From NCBI RefSeq assembly GCF_023667495.1, contig NZ_JAMOZL010000008.1, positions 124,001 to 188,000 of the forward strand: a stretch of 64,000 bases of DNA. Reading direction: 5' to 3'. The notes under the pieces were generated by a model. It worked only from the letters and a program-made list of their open reading frames with translations, ran no database searches and had not been told where the DNA came from. The position numbers and the translations under genes are program-made. The number at the start of each line of letters is the position of its first letter. Position 1 is the stretch's first letter. The DNA is from Dyadobacter sp. MSC1_007 (GTDB lineage Bacteria > Bacteroidota > Bacteroidia > Cytophagales > Spirosomataceae). This document shows positions 37,300-45,662 of this stretch, in pieces.

Positions 37300-39990
37300 T
37301 TATTTACTTATTTCCATTTCCTCTTTTTCGATTGCTGAGAATGACTCCTTGGCAGTTCTATGGATCAGTTCCGCAACCAGGCCAGTCCAGCCGGTCTGAT
37401 GGCTCGCTCCGCACCCACGACCATTATCCCCGTGAAAATATTCATAAAAAAGCACGTGGTCGTTGAAATGCGGGTCTTTCTGCATTTTTTCATCATGACC
37501 GTACACAGCCCTTTTTCCTTCCGGATCTTTCTTGAAAATATCGATCAGGCGGCATGCAATGGCCAATGCGGCATCTTTGATAGTGGTCAGGTTACCCGAG
37601 TTGGTTGGATATTCGATCATGAAATCCTCTCCGTAATAGGTATGGAATTTCATTAATGAGTCAAAGATCAGGTAATTTAATGGGAACCAGATCGGCCCGC
37701 GCCAGTTGGAGTTACCACCCATAATGTCGGTGAGCGCTTCTGCTGGTGTATAATCGACCTGCAAAACTTCCCCGTTGATATAAAACTTATAGGGGTTTTC
37801 CTCGTGGTATTTAGACAAAGCCCTCACACCATAATCGGACAGGAACTCCGATTCGTCCAGCATCCGCTTCATGATCATCTTCATCCGGTGACCGCGCAGG
37901 ATCGAAAGCAGCCTGTTTTCGCCTTTTCCTGATTCAAACCAGCGAGATATCAACCGAGCGAGGTCGGGCCGGTTGGCTAATACCCATTCAACTCTCCGCT
38001 TGAACATCGGCAGCTTGTCCAGGTTCTGCGGATCGAGGATTTCTACCGCAAACAGCGGTATCAAACCTACTATCGATCTCACCTTCAATAAGATACTCTG
38101 ACCATTCGGAATGTGGATCACATCATAATAGAACTGATCTTCCTCATCCCACAGACTGATCGACGAGTTCTTGCCGCCGATAGACTCCATAGCACCGGCA
38201 ATATGCAGGAAGTGTTCGAAGAACTTGGACGCCATGTCCTGATAAACGGAATGCACCAGCGCTATTTCTACCGAAATGCGCAGCATATTCAGGGTATACA
38301 TTGCCATCCAACCGGTGGCGTCAGCTTGTTGCAACTTCCCACCAAAAGGCATGGGCGTCGATCGGTCGAACACACCGATATTATCCAGCCCGAGAAACCC
38401 GCCACTGAATATGTTGTTGCCGGTATCGTCCTTCTGGTTTACCCACCAGGTGAAATTCAGGAGCAGTTTATGGAATATTTTTTCAAGAAATTCAATATCC
38501 CCCACCCCGTTATTTTGCTCACGATCAATCTCATACACCTTCCACGTTGCCCAACCATGAACGGGCGGGTTTACGTCGGAGAAATTCCACTCGTACGCTG
38601 GTATCTGTCCGTTCGGGTGCATATAATACTCCCGAAGCAGGATTTCGAGCTGTCTTTTAGCAAAGTCGGCATCCACGCGCGCCAGCGGAACGCAATGGAA
38701 TGCGAGGTCCCATGCAGCAAACCAGGGATATTCCCATTTATCAGGCATTGAAATGATATTGGCCGCATATAGGTGTTTCCATCCCGAGTTGCGGCCCCAT
38801 TTCCGGCCCTGGTTAGGCCCAGGCTGGGCGGGATCGCCTTTCAGCCATTCATATACATTATAATAGTAAAACTGCTTGCTCCACAGCATGCCCGCATAAG
38901 CCTGCCGCTGGATTGAACGGAGGTCGGCGTCCGAAACATCGCGTTGCAGGTCGTCATAAAACTCATCAGCCTCCCGGATCCGCTTCATAAAAAGGTCCTC
39001 AAAACCTCCGAATGGCTCTGAAATGGAGTGATTTACAAATCTTAGCCTAAAAGTCACACTCTCACCAGCCTTGACCACTTTCGTAAAACGCGCTGCTGCC
39101 TTGGTACCTATGTTGTTGGGATTAACGGTGTTGGTCTTCTGACCGCTCACAATATAATCGTTGATACCGTCCTTAGGGTAAGCCGTATTGTTGGCAGTTC
39201 CGTAAAGCTTTTTGAAGTTGGTCTCATTCTCACAGAAAAGCAGCTCGTCGGCTCCGTCGAGGTAAAGGTTATATTTACCGTGTTTGCGGTGTGTAACCTC
39301 GATCAGCCGGTTTGAGATACCGTTCATGATCGGTTTGTAGTTGAACGCTTCATATCCCCACGACCACGTGTTGCGGAACATGATCGTCGGCAGCACCGTA
39401 ATGGGTGCATCTGTGGCTCCCCGGTTGAAGACCGTCACCTTCATCATGATGTCTTCCTCGTCGGCTTTGGCGTGCTCAATGAAGATATCGAAGTATTCAT
39501 CGTTATCGAACACACCTGTGTCCATGATTTCATACTCGGGATCCTCTTTCCCGCGCCGCCCATTTTCCTGCCTCAGCTTATCATATGGAAAAGCCTGCTG
39601 CGGGTATTTATAAAGCATTTTGGTATAGGAATGCGTGGGCGTACTATCGAGATAATAGTACATTTCCTTCACATCTTCACCGTGATTCGATTCTCTGTTG
39701 GTGAGGCCGAAGATCCGCTCTTTCAGTATTTTATCCTTGTGGTTCCAAAAACCAAACGAGAAGCATATATGCTGTTTGTTGTCAGAAAAACCGCCGATTC
39801 CGTCCTCTCCCCAGCGATATGCTTTGGAAAGGGCCATCTCATGGGTAATATAGTTCCAGGCGTCGCCGTTACCGCTATAATCCTCCCTTACTGTTCCCCA
39901 TTGACGTTCAGACAGGTAAGGCCCCCACTTTTTCCATCCCTTGTTTTCTTTCTGAAGGCTTAGCCTAACTTTTTCAGCTCCTTGTGCCAT
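37300..39990 (-). CDS. GH63/MGH1-like glucosidase
   Basis: An 896-aa cytoplasmic protein (no signal peptide) related to family 63 glycoside hydrolases, the mannosyl-oligosaccharide glucosidase group with an (alpha/alpha)6 toroid. The N-terminal domain has WKKWGPYLSERQWGTVREDY, a hallmark of the bacterial members. The catalytic toroid shows KWEYPWFAAWDLAFHC, DPAQPGPNQGRKWGRNSGWKH, GQIPAYEWNFSDVNPPVHGW and GGNSNWRGPIWFPLNYL. The aspartate in WAAWD-type motif and glutamate in AYEW are the likely catalytic pair by family knowledge. Expected to hydrolyse alpha-glucosides or glucosylglycerate-like substrates; the exact substrate is open. Followed by the phosphohexomutase. Confidence 0.88.
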   Translation of the reverse strand: MAQGAEKVRLSLQKENKGWKKWGPYLSERQWGTVREDYSGNGDAWNYITHEMALSKAYRWGEDGIGGFSDNKQHICFSFGFWNHKDKILKERIFGLTNRESNHGEDVKEMYYYLDSTPTHSYTKMLYKYPQQAFPYDKLRQENGRRGKEDPEYEIMDTGVFDNDEYFDIFIEHAKADEEDIMMKVTVFNRGATDAPITVLPTIMFRNTWSWGYEAFNYKPIMNGISNRLIEVTHRKHGKYNLYLDGADELLFCENETNFKKLYGTANNTAYPKDGINDYIVSGQKTNTVNPNNIGTKAAARFTKVVKAGESVTFRLRFVNHSISEPFGGFEDLFMKRIREADEFYDDLQRDVSDADLRSIQRQAYAGMLWSKQFYYYNVYEWLKGDPAQPGPNQGRKWGRNSGWKHLYAANIISMPDKWEYPWFAAWDLAFHCVPLARVDADFAKRQLEILLREYYMHPNGQIPAYEWNFSDVNPPVHGWATWKVYEIDREQNNGVGDIEFLEKIFHKLLLNFTWWVNQKDDTGNNIFSGGFLGLDNIGVFDRSTPMPFGGKLQQADATGWMAMYTLNMLRISVEIALVHSVYQDMASKFFEHFLHIAGAMESIGGKNSSISLWDEEDQFYYDVIHIPNGQSILLKVRSIVGLIPLFAVEILDPQNLDKLPMFKRRVEWVLANRPDLARLISRWFESGKGENRLLSILRGHRMKMIMKRMLDESEFLSDYGVRALSKYHEENPYKFYINGEVLQVDYTPAEALTDIMGGNSNWRGPIWFPLNYLIFDSLMKFHTYYGEDFMIEYPTNSGNLTTIKDAALAIACRLIDIFKKDPEGKRAVYGHDEKMQKDPHFNDHVLFYEYFHGDNGRGCGASHQTGWTGLVAELIHRTAKESFSAIEKEEMEISK

Positions 39991-40078
39991 TAATCTGTCA
40001 ATTTTTCGAAAGGAATGAATTCAATATTTACCCAATTTAGAAAACCGGTTTTCAAAAACACCAGAAACCGGAAGAAAA

Positions 40079-40171
40079 TTGAAAAAATTTAACAACGCCA
40101 GGAATCACCGTTCGCAGAAATTCTACGGACATAATAAACTCATTATGAGCGGTTACAACCGAGGTTATTAG
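40079..40171 (+). CDS. possible 30-residue basic small protein (TTG start)
   Basis: In an otherwise empty spacer, a TTG-started frame reads KKFNNARNHRSQKFYGHNKL then IMSGYNRGY and stops. It is strongly basic, rich in Asn, Arg and Tyr, and poor in the hydrophobic residues that AT-rich non-coding DNA usually gives. No promoter or homologue is recognised. It stops two bases before the end of the convergent ligase-like gene. It could equally be chance; comparison across related genomes would decide. Confidence 0.22.
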   Translation: MKKFNNARNHRSQKFYGHNKLIMSGYNRGY

Positions 40172-40173
40172 GA

Positions 40174-41880
40174 CTATCCCAAGGCGCTTAGTTCCGAGAA
40201 AGCTTCTACTTCATAGGATACTTCGCCAGCGTAGAATGCGGTAAGCCGCTCCGCTCTTTTTGATGTTTCTGTCAGCAAGGGATGCCTTTCCGTGTGCAGT
40301 AAGGCTTCCACATCGGCAACATATTCCTTGAACATCAAAGGGTTGGGAAGTTTGTAATATTCACTTTCCGAAATTTTCAATACAGGAACCGGCTTTACTT
40401 TTCCTTCGCCATTCAATTTGCCGTAGCGAAGCCGTGCCTGAATGTATTCTTCATCCGTAGCACCGAAAACGATCTGTTCCGCAGGTTTTGAAACTGCATT
40501 GTTTGCCGTAATTTGCTCATCCAGCCCTGCAAGGAGGTTTCTAAGCCGCCAGGTTTGTTTACCCGTACGTATCCGCTCGCGAATGGATTGTCTTACAAGG
40601 TATGTCAATGCATGGGTTACATTCAATCCAATTTCAGCCATTTGCTTGAAAATGAAAGAAGTAGGCGACATTCCCGGGATAGTATTTGGATCGTGCAGCA
40701 GAATGGTCCCGTTTTCGGTCAGGAAACCGTCGATCCGGGCGCACACATCGATGCCCAGCTGCTGAAAAACGCTCGCGATAACCTGCTGGATCTCCTGGTT
40801 TTTTTCAAGGGTAGTGTCAACCGGAATGCGCTTGCGGCTCGCACCGGGCTTGTATTTGGCATTGAAATCAAAAACCGTCACCATTTTGATCACCTCGCTC
40901 GGTGGCAATGCAAGCGGCGAACCATCGTCGAACTGAATGCAGCCGCACGAGAATTCCTGTCCGTTGACAAACTCTTCGACGAGCACCTGGTCTTCCGCAT
41001 TGGCGCTACTAATGAGCGCGTCAGCGTTACCTGCTGCAAAATGGCTTTCCAGTTCGTCGATAAGCGTGGATGGATGGTGTATCGTCTTACCTGCAACTAT
41101 GACCGGAAAACCGATTCCTTCATCCAGGTTTGCGATCTTTTGGCCCCAGGCCAATTTTTCGGCCTGATCAAACTCCTTCCAGGTTTCGGAAGTCAGTTCG
41201 ATCTGGAAAAAGCATTGGTTGACGGCCGATACGAATTCATCAAGCGAATCCTCCTTCACTATTGCCACGCCAATGGACGATCCCTGATGCGGCGCTTTAA
41301 TCACCAATGGCAAGCCTAAATGCTTTTTTAAAACCTGGAAAAGCAATGGATATTCCCTGGGTATCCATTGACTGTATTTCAATGTCCAGCTTTTCTTGTC
41401 CTGCCCGTTGACTAGGGCAATCATATCGTTTTGTAATATTTTGTCTATTCCGACTGCTGATCCCATCAAGCCAGGACCGCTGTAAGGAATCTTGTACCAT
41501 TCCAGCAATCCCTGAATGGCTCCGTCTTCACAATCGGGACCGTGCATGGCCAGGAATGCGAAATCAAAATGCTGCGCAAATTGATCAGGGCTTAGCAGCG
41601 TTCCGATCGAAGACGGCACGCTTTCGTTTGCCAGCTCGGGAAATGATTCGATATATGTTTTGAAACCGCCCTTCTGATTGGCCGGCGCGGGATAGAATTC
41701 CCTGATTTCAGTTGAATACATCAGCTCATTTTGCAGCAAAATGAAGCGTCCGAAACTGTCTACAAAAACCGGTACCGGTTCAAAAAGTGACTTATCGAGG
41801 TATTCAAATGCTGTTTTACCACCTGCAAATGAAATTTCCCTTTCGCGGGAAGGGCCTCCAAAAAAAATTCCGATACGCAT
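40174..41880 (-). CDS. oversized D-alanine-D-alanine ligase-like ATP-grasp protein
   Basis: A 568-aa protein with a Ddl-type ATP-grasp core. The N-terminus MRIGIFFGGPSREREISFAGG, the MHGPDCEDGAIQGLLEWYKIPYSGPG stretch (112-137), the ATP loop IKAPHQGSSIGVAI (194-207), ARIDGF (Asp384) and NTIPGMSPTSF (399-409) follow Ddl in order. Differences: typical Ddl proteins are 300-370 aa; here an insertion of about 80 residues lies near 218-298 and a tail of about 130 residues follows the core. A metal-binding Glu is replaced by Asp397 (HDPNT in place of E-x-N). It may be the cell-wall Ddl or a dedicated ligase for another dipeptide. Nearby genes do not decide. Confidence 0.82.
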   Translation of the reverse strand: MRIGIFFGGPSREREISFAGGKTAFEYLDKSLFEPVPVFVDSFGRFILLQNELMYSTEIREFYPAPANQKGGFKTYIESFPELANESVPSSIGTLLSPDQFAQHFDFAFLAMHGPDCEDGAIQGLLEWYKIPYSGPGLMGSAVGIDKILQNDMIALVNGQDKKSWTLKYSQWIPREYPLLFQVLKKHLGLPLVIKAPHQGSSIGVAIVKEDSLDEFVSAVNQCFFQIELTSETWKEFDQAEKLAWGQKIANLDEGIGFPVIVAGKTIHHPSTLIDELESHFAAGNADALISSANAEDQVLVEEFVNGQEFSCGCIQFDDGSPLALPPSEVIKMVTVFDFNAKYKPGASRKRIPVDTTLEKNQEIQQVIASVFQQLGIDVCARIDGFLTENGTILLHDPNTIPGMSPTSFIFKQMAEIGLNVTHALTYLVRQSIRERIRTGKQTWRLRNLLAGLDEQITANNAVSKPAEQIVFGATDEEYIQARLRYGKLNGEGKVKPVPVLKISESEYYKLPNPLMFKEYVADVEALLHTERHPLLTETSKRAERLTAFYAGEVSYEVEAFSELSALG

Positions 41881-41984
41881 ACTTGATTATCCTGATTAAT
41901 GCATTCAATGATGTGCGCAATATAAGGCAGTATTCGGGAGGAATCAATTGCTAGTTTATTGTGGAGGTTATCAGGAAAAATAAA

Positions 41985-42015
41985 AAGCAGCTCTCTTTGA
42001 GGAGAACTGCCTTTT
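41985..42015 (-). terminator. terminator after the NifU-like gene
   Basis: GCAGCTCTCT and GGAGAACTGC (about 41987-42010) pair imperfectly. The minus strand then reads a T-rich run, complement of 41976-41986. It ends the Mrp-NifU unit. Confidence 0.65.
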
Positions 42016-42043
42016 GTGAAGATCAGATATTGATTTTCCGCTA

Positions 42044-42301
42044 TCAGGCCAATTCAGGCACGTTTACCGAAACAACTTTATTAATATAAGGCGCGGCTTT
42101 ACGGATCGATTCTTCCAGCCCTGCGCGGAAAGTCATGGCGCTCATCGGGCAGCTCTGGCACGATCCCTGCAATTCAAGCTTCACGATCAGGTCGTCTGTC
42201 AGCTCCACCAATTTCACATCTCCTCCATCCGCATGCAGATAAGGACGCACCGTTTCGAGCGCCTGCTCGATCAATTCTATGGTTTTTTCTTTTGAGTCCA
42301 T
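42044..42301 (-). CDS. NifU C-terminal-domain (Nfu-type) iron-sulfur scaffold protein
   Basis: An 85-aa protein consisting only of the NifU C-terminal domain. The invariant cysteine pair is at 48 and 51 (LQGSCQSCPMSAMTF), and YLHADGGDVKLVEL precedes it as in Nfu proteins. Two such monomers bridge one 4Fe-4S cluster and pass it to target apoproteins in the cytoplasm. It lies 68 bases downstream of the Mrp-type ATPase in the same orientation, a partnership common in Bacteroidota and consistent with iron-sulfur delivery. Its length is at the short end of normal. Confidence 0.93.
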   Translation of the reverse strand: MDSKEKTIELIEQALETVRPYLHADGGDVKLVELTDDLIVKLELQGSCQSCPMSAMTFRAGLEESIRKAAPYINKVVSVNVPELA

Positions 42302-42369
42302 TGTTAAAAAGTCTGTCTGCTAAGATGCAGGATTATATCCAAAAAATCAAATCATTCATATACTTCCTG

Positions 42370-43476
42370 TTAAACCTGGATCTCCACGGGCTGCGTCTTT
42401 GCCCGGGATGCGTTCCGGATCGCCACCTGCTGCGCCAGCGCCTCGGCAGCCACCCTGAATGCGTCGTTCACAATCGGGTTTGTGTCCATTACTGCCGGGC
42501 GACCTTCATCCCCTGCCTCTCTAATCCCCTGAACGAGCGGTATCTGCCCTAACAAAGGTACTTCAAATTTGTCTGCCAGGAACTGTCCGCCCCCTGTTCC
42601 AAATATATGGTATTGATGATCAGGCAGTTCTTCGGGTGTAAACCACGACATATTTTCAATCACTCCCAGGATCGGAACGTTGATCTGCGGCTGCTTAAAC
42701 ATCGCTAAACCCTTCACTGCATCCGCAAGCGCCACTTTTTGAGGTGTAGTCACAACCACTGCCCCGGTCACCGGCACCGTCTGGACCAGTGTAAGGTGAA
42801 TATCGCTGGTACCGGGAGGAAGATCGATTAACAGGTAATCCAGATCACCCCAGTCGGTATCGGCAAAAAACTGCCTCAACGCCTGGCTAGCCATCGGCCC
42901 TCTCCAAACCACGGCGCTGTCGGGTGGTGTCAGAAAACCGATCGATATCATTTTAATGCCATACTGACGGATCGGATTGATAAAATTCTTACCGTCTTTT
43001 GGCGTAATAGTAGGCTGCATATTCTCCGCACCGAACATGACCGGGATCGAAGGCCCGAAAATATCGGCATCGATAATCCCAACTTTCGCGCCGGAACGGT
43101 GTAATGCCATTGCAAGGTTCGCCGTCACGGTTGACTTCCCTACCCCGCCCTTGCCGGATGAAATTGCAATCACATTTTTCACACCGGGAATCAATGGACC
43201 AGTATGTCTGGTAGTCGTCACATTTGCTGTGAGTTTAATGATCACTTCCACATCCGGACTGAGGTGTTCGTGGATCGCATTCTCACAATTTTTCCTGATC
43301 AGTTCTTTAAGAGGGCAGGCGGGGGTCGTCAAAACAACCGTAAACCGCACCTGATTAACGCCAATTTCTATATCCTGGATCATTCCGAGTGTCACCAGAT
43401 CTTTTTTCAGATCCGGTTCTTCAACGGTGCTTAATGCCTGTAATACTTTTTCTTTATTTATTGTAAATTCTCCCAT
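42370..43476 (-). CDS. mrp: Mrp/NBP35 family P-loop ATPase, iron-sulfur carrier
   Basis: A 368-aa protein. The start is placed at ATG 43476 (MGEFTINKEKV), since an upstream extension in frame would overlap the GSCFA gene. A DUF59/MIP18 domain fills residues 1-90 (TTPACPLKELIRKNCENAI). Next comes the deviant Walker A GKGGVGKST (108-116), DADIFGPSIPVMFG and LIDLPPGTSDIHLT. Mrp proteins in Proteobacteria carry a CPxC pair after NMS; here the segment is NMSWFTPEELPDHQYHIFG and has no cysteines. I believe that is usual for Bacteroidota but could not check. Likely works with NifU in iron-sulfur cluster assembly. Confidence 0.93.
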   Translation of the reverse strand: MGEFTINKEKVLQALSTVEEPDLKKDLVTLGMIQDIEIGVNQVRFTVVLTTPACPLKELIRKNCENAIHEHLSPDVEVIIKLTANVTTTRHTGPLIPGVKNVIAISSGKGGVGKSTVTANLAMALHRSGAKVGIIDADIFGPSIPVMFGAENMQPTITPKDGKNFINPIRQYGIKMISIGFLTPPDSAVVWRGPMASQALRQFFADTDWGDLDYLLIDLPPGTSDIHLTLVQTVPVTGAVVVTTPQKVALADAVKGLAMFKQPQINVPILGVIENMSWFTPEELPDHQYHIFGTGGGQFLADKFEVPLLGQIPLVQGIREAGDEGRPAVMDTNPIVNDAFRVAAEALAQQVAIRNASRAKTQPVEIQV

Positions 43477-43537
43477 TATACTGGTTAGCGGACTTTTACT
43501 TAATACTATGCAACAAGAAATACTTCCAATGAGTTTG

Positions 43538-44539
43538 TTACATCCCCGGAAATTCTGCGATACGCTTTTCAACTTCTTCCATTTCTGCTGAAACATCCAG
43601 ATTACGGGAAATGGCATTCAATTTGCTCCAAAGCGATTTCAGCAACTTCAAATGTCCTGCCGTGAAGCCGTGCAGCGGACGATGATCGAGGCTATACCGT
43701 ATTGACTCCCATTCCTTCATAAACTTCATGGAATCTGGATGCAAAAAGGCTTTTGAGAACGCATTAAAAATATATGTTTCGGCCACCTCGCTTGGGTGGA
43801 TCATATCCTCTTTATAGAAGCGGTAATCCCTGAGTTCATCGACCATGATCTCGTAAGACGGAAAATAGCTGACATGCTTGTATTTCTCAGTGAGCCTGTG
43901 ACACACCAGCCGCAATGTCGATTTGCTTACCTGGTTTAGCGGCAGCGTGTCACGCGTATGACGTACGGGGCTGACAGTAAGCATGATCCGCAAATTTCTA
44001 TTGAAAGGGATCAGCTTCTGGATCAATTGTTCGAAAGCGATGATGATCTGATCAAAGTGCAGGAGCTCCTTCACAAACCTGTCACCCGGCAGTTTATGAC
44101 AGTTTCCAACGATCTGATTCGTTTTCCGATGCCTGTATGCGTAAGCTGTCCCCAGTGTAATCACCAACAGATCGGCTTCTTTCAAAAACACCCTGATGCC
44201 CTCTGATTCTCCTACAAGCTGCGTTTCGAGCTCAGTTTGTCCTTTTGCCCATTGCGAAGAATGGTAATCGTGGTGCAGCCAGATTTGATCGGGATTTTGT
44301 AGAAAAAGTGCAGGATTTGGCTTTTTTCCTTCCAATGCCTGATCCAGTACTTTGCAGATCGTCAGGGGATTGAAGATCGTGCCTAGCGGGTTATTGAGCA
44401 CGTCGAACTTGTAATTTCCCAGCTGCGCACCCAGTACTTCGGCGAAACAGGACCCCAGGGTTACTATTTTTGATTGGTGATCAATCTTCCAATCTGACAC
44501 TTCCAAATCTACCTCAGTACTCAGCTTTATTTCCTTCAT
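43538..44539 (-). CDS. GSCFA domain-containing protein
   Basis: A 333-aa cytoplasmic protein of the GSCFA family, an SGNH-hydrolase-like fold seen in Bacteroidota and some plant and proteobacterial enzymes. The naming motif GSCFA lies at 29-33 (TLGSCFAEVLGAQL). Further family blocks are NPLGTIFNPLTI, ITLGTAYAYRHRKTNQIVGNCHKLP, ILMTVSPVRHTRDTLPLNQVSKSTLR and DMIHPSEVAETYIF, whose His is the likely catalytic partner of the GSCFA serine. Biochemical role is not established. Its first 61 codons and promoter-side flank are duplicated at 45330-45512. It is divergent from the DUF6934-like gene at 44691. Confidence 0.9.
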   Translation of the reverse strand: MKEIKLSTEVDLEVSDWKIDHQSKIVTLGSCFAEVLGAQLGNYKFDVLNNPLGTIFNPLTICKVLDQALEGKKPNPALFLQNPDQIWLHHDYHSSQWAKGQTELETQLVGESEGIRVFLKEADLLVITLGTAYAYRHRKTNQIVGNCHKLPGDRFVKELLHFDQIIIAFEQLIQKLIPFNRNLRIMLTVSPVRHTRDTLPLNQVSKSTLRLVCHRLTEKYKHVSYFPSYEIMVDELRDYRFYKEDMIHPSEVAETYIFNAFSKAFLHPDSMKFMKEWESIRYSLDHRPLHGFTAGHLKLLKSLWSKLNAISRNLDVSAEMEEVEKRIAEFPGM

Positions 44540-44653
44540 TACATTTAAACGACGTGCGGGGCCATAAAATTAAGCATGAAATGCACAGGATTTCACTAAA
44601 TGCTGTGGTTTAGGAATTTATAATTCGGGTTATAGGGATTTTTTATATGTTTG
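44357..44653. repeat. long direct repeat, copy A (GSCFA 5' end plus promoter region)
   Basis: This stretch is repeated at 45330-45626, offset 973 bases, with no insertion or deletion and about 7 substitutions by eye (roughly 98% identity). It spans the first 61 codons of the GSCFA gene, the divergent spacer and the minus 7 box of the DUF6934-like gene. Confidence 0.92.
44646..44653 (+). promoter_or_regulatory. minus 7 element of DUF6934-like unit 1
   Basis: TATGTTTG fits TAnnTTTG, 37 bases before ATG 44691. The same box stands at 45619-45626 before unit 2. No clear TTG is present at the usual distance upstream, so strength may depend on an activator. Confidence 0.5.
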
Positions 44654-44690
44654 AGAGAGAATTAAGAACACACTATAAGTCGTTAGATGT

Positions 44691-45131
44691 ATGAATGAAA
44701 AGGGCTATCCGTTTGAAGCTGGCAGTGACGGCTTGATTTATAAGTTCGAGAGTGTCAGTGCGAATAAAAAGATAGTAAAAACTGTTTTGCTTTCGAGCGT
44801 AAGTGGCAACACAATCTATAACCTTGCTTTGCTTGATCCATTGGGCGAGGGAGAGTACAGTGATCAGGTTGAGAGCCGAAATGGTGATCTTCGGGAAGTA
44901 CTAGCCACTGTTTTTCAGATTATCAATGATTTCCTAGACAAATGTCCTCATGCGATGGTCGGTTTTCAAGGAAGTGATGCGCGTCGCCAAAGATTGTACA
45001 GAATCGCTATAACCCACGAGCTCAGCAACATATCCAGAACGTTCGAAGTTTATGGCCTAATAAACAACGAAACCATTGTTCCATTTGAACCGAATACAGA
45101 TTACGATCACTATTTAATCAAAAAGATATAG
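44691..45131 (+). CDS. DUF6934-like protein, unit 1
   Basis: A 146-aa soluble protein of unknown function that I match from memory to the DUF6934 family of Bacteroidota. It opens with YPFEAGSDGLIYKFESVSAN and has a central conserved block VESRNGDLREVLATVFQIINDFL followed by RRQRLYRIAITHEL and a C-terminal VPFEPNTDYDHYLIKKI. The same blocks occur in the second copy at 45663-46094 with many replacements between (I estimate somewhat over half of residues identical). A tiny gene starts 2 bases after its stop. Two-gene spacing like this is typical of toxin-antitoxin or protein-partner pairs, but no nuclease or kinase motif is visible. Confidence 0.8.
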   Translation: MNEKGYPFEAGSDGLIYKFESVSANKKIVKTVLLSSVSGNTIYNLALLDPLGEGEYSDQVESRNGDLREVLATVFQIINDFLDKCPHAMVGFQGSDARRQRLYRIAITHELSNISRTFEVYGLINNETIVPFEPNTDYDHYLIKKI

Positions 45132-45133
45132 GT

Positions 45134-45310
45134 ATGAATCGCTATTCAAAATACAACCTGACTCCTGCCCAGCAGGAAATCGTTGATAAGAAGGTGAAAT
45201 CACTCGCAAAAGCCGTAAAGAATATTGACCTCAACAATCTTCCGAAAAGGGAGGACCATCGGGAAGCTTACAGACCCGCAGATGGTTCGAAACGCACGGA
45301 AAAAGCATAA
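45134..45310 (+). CDS. tiny partner protein, unit 1
   Basis: A 58-aa highly charged protein starting 2 bases after the DUF6934-like stop. It reads NRYSKYNLTPAQQEIVDKKV, then VKNIDLNNLPKREDHREAYR, and is clearly related to the 49-aa product at 46097-46246, which shares YNLTP-Q-IVD-KV-SL-KA--NID-NNLPK-EDH. Conservation in both units despite divergence shows that it is a real gene. It has one predicted amphipathic helix and no cysteine or membrane segment. It could be an antitoxin-like partner of the larger protein. Confidence 0.72.
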   Translation: MNRYSKYNLTPAQQEIVDKKVKSLAKAVKNIDLNNLPKREDHREAYRPADGSKRTEKA

Positions 45311-45329
45311 AAGGCAGAATATTCCAAAG

Positions 45330-45512
45330 GATCGTCAGGGGATTGAAGATCGTGCCTAGCGGATTATTGAGCACGTCGAACTTGTAATTTCCCAGCTGAG
45401 AACCCAGCACTTCGGCGAAACAGGACCCCAGGGTTAATATTTTCGATTGGTGATCAATCTTCCAATCTGACACTTCCAAATCTACCTCAGTACTCAGCTT
45501 TATTTCCTTCAT
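45330..45512 (-). pseudogene. 5' fragment of a GSCFA gene
   Basis: Sixty-one codons identical to the start of the GSCFA protein except Val26 to Leu and Ala38 to Ser, ending at FNPLTI. The frame then runs on as an unrelated stretch antisense to the tiny gene of unit 1 (to 45231). The catalytic His region and everything after residue 61 are missing, so it cannot be a working GSCFA enzyme. Confidence 0.9.
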
Positions 45513-45618
45513 TACATTTAAACGACGTGCGGGGCCATAAAATTAAGCATGAAATGCACAGAATTTCACTAAATGCTGTGGTTTAGGAATTTATAATTCG
45601 GGTTATAGGGATTTTTTA

Positions 45619-45626
45619 TATGTTTG
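45619..45626 (+). promoter_or_regulatory. minus 7 element of DUF6934-like unit 2
   Basis: TATGTTTG inside repeat copy B, 36 bases before ATG 45663. Sequence and spacing match the unit 1 box, so both units should be expressed alike. Confidence 0.5.
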
Positions 45627-45662
45627 AGGGAGATTTCAAACACACTATAAGTCGTTAAAAAT

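Larger units (their letters stand above)
45330..45626. repeat. long direct repeat, copy B
   Basis: About 98% identical to 44357-44653 over 297 bases with no gaps. It begins 20 bases after the tiny gene of unit 1. Similarity breaks down between about 45627 and 45645, resumes in ACACTATAAGTCGTTA, and ends near the unit 2 start codon. Confidence 0.92.

Noticed and set aside
40513..41319. A 268-codon plus-strand open frame
   Set aside because: Antisense to the ligase-like gene; the residues look like shadow translation and the true frame has clear ATP-grasp motifs.
45231..45512. A 93-codon minus-strand frame starting like GSCFA
   Set aside because: Only the first 61 codons are homologous; the rest is antisense to the tiny gene of unit 1, so it is a fragment and not a gene.
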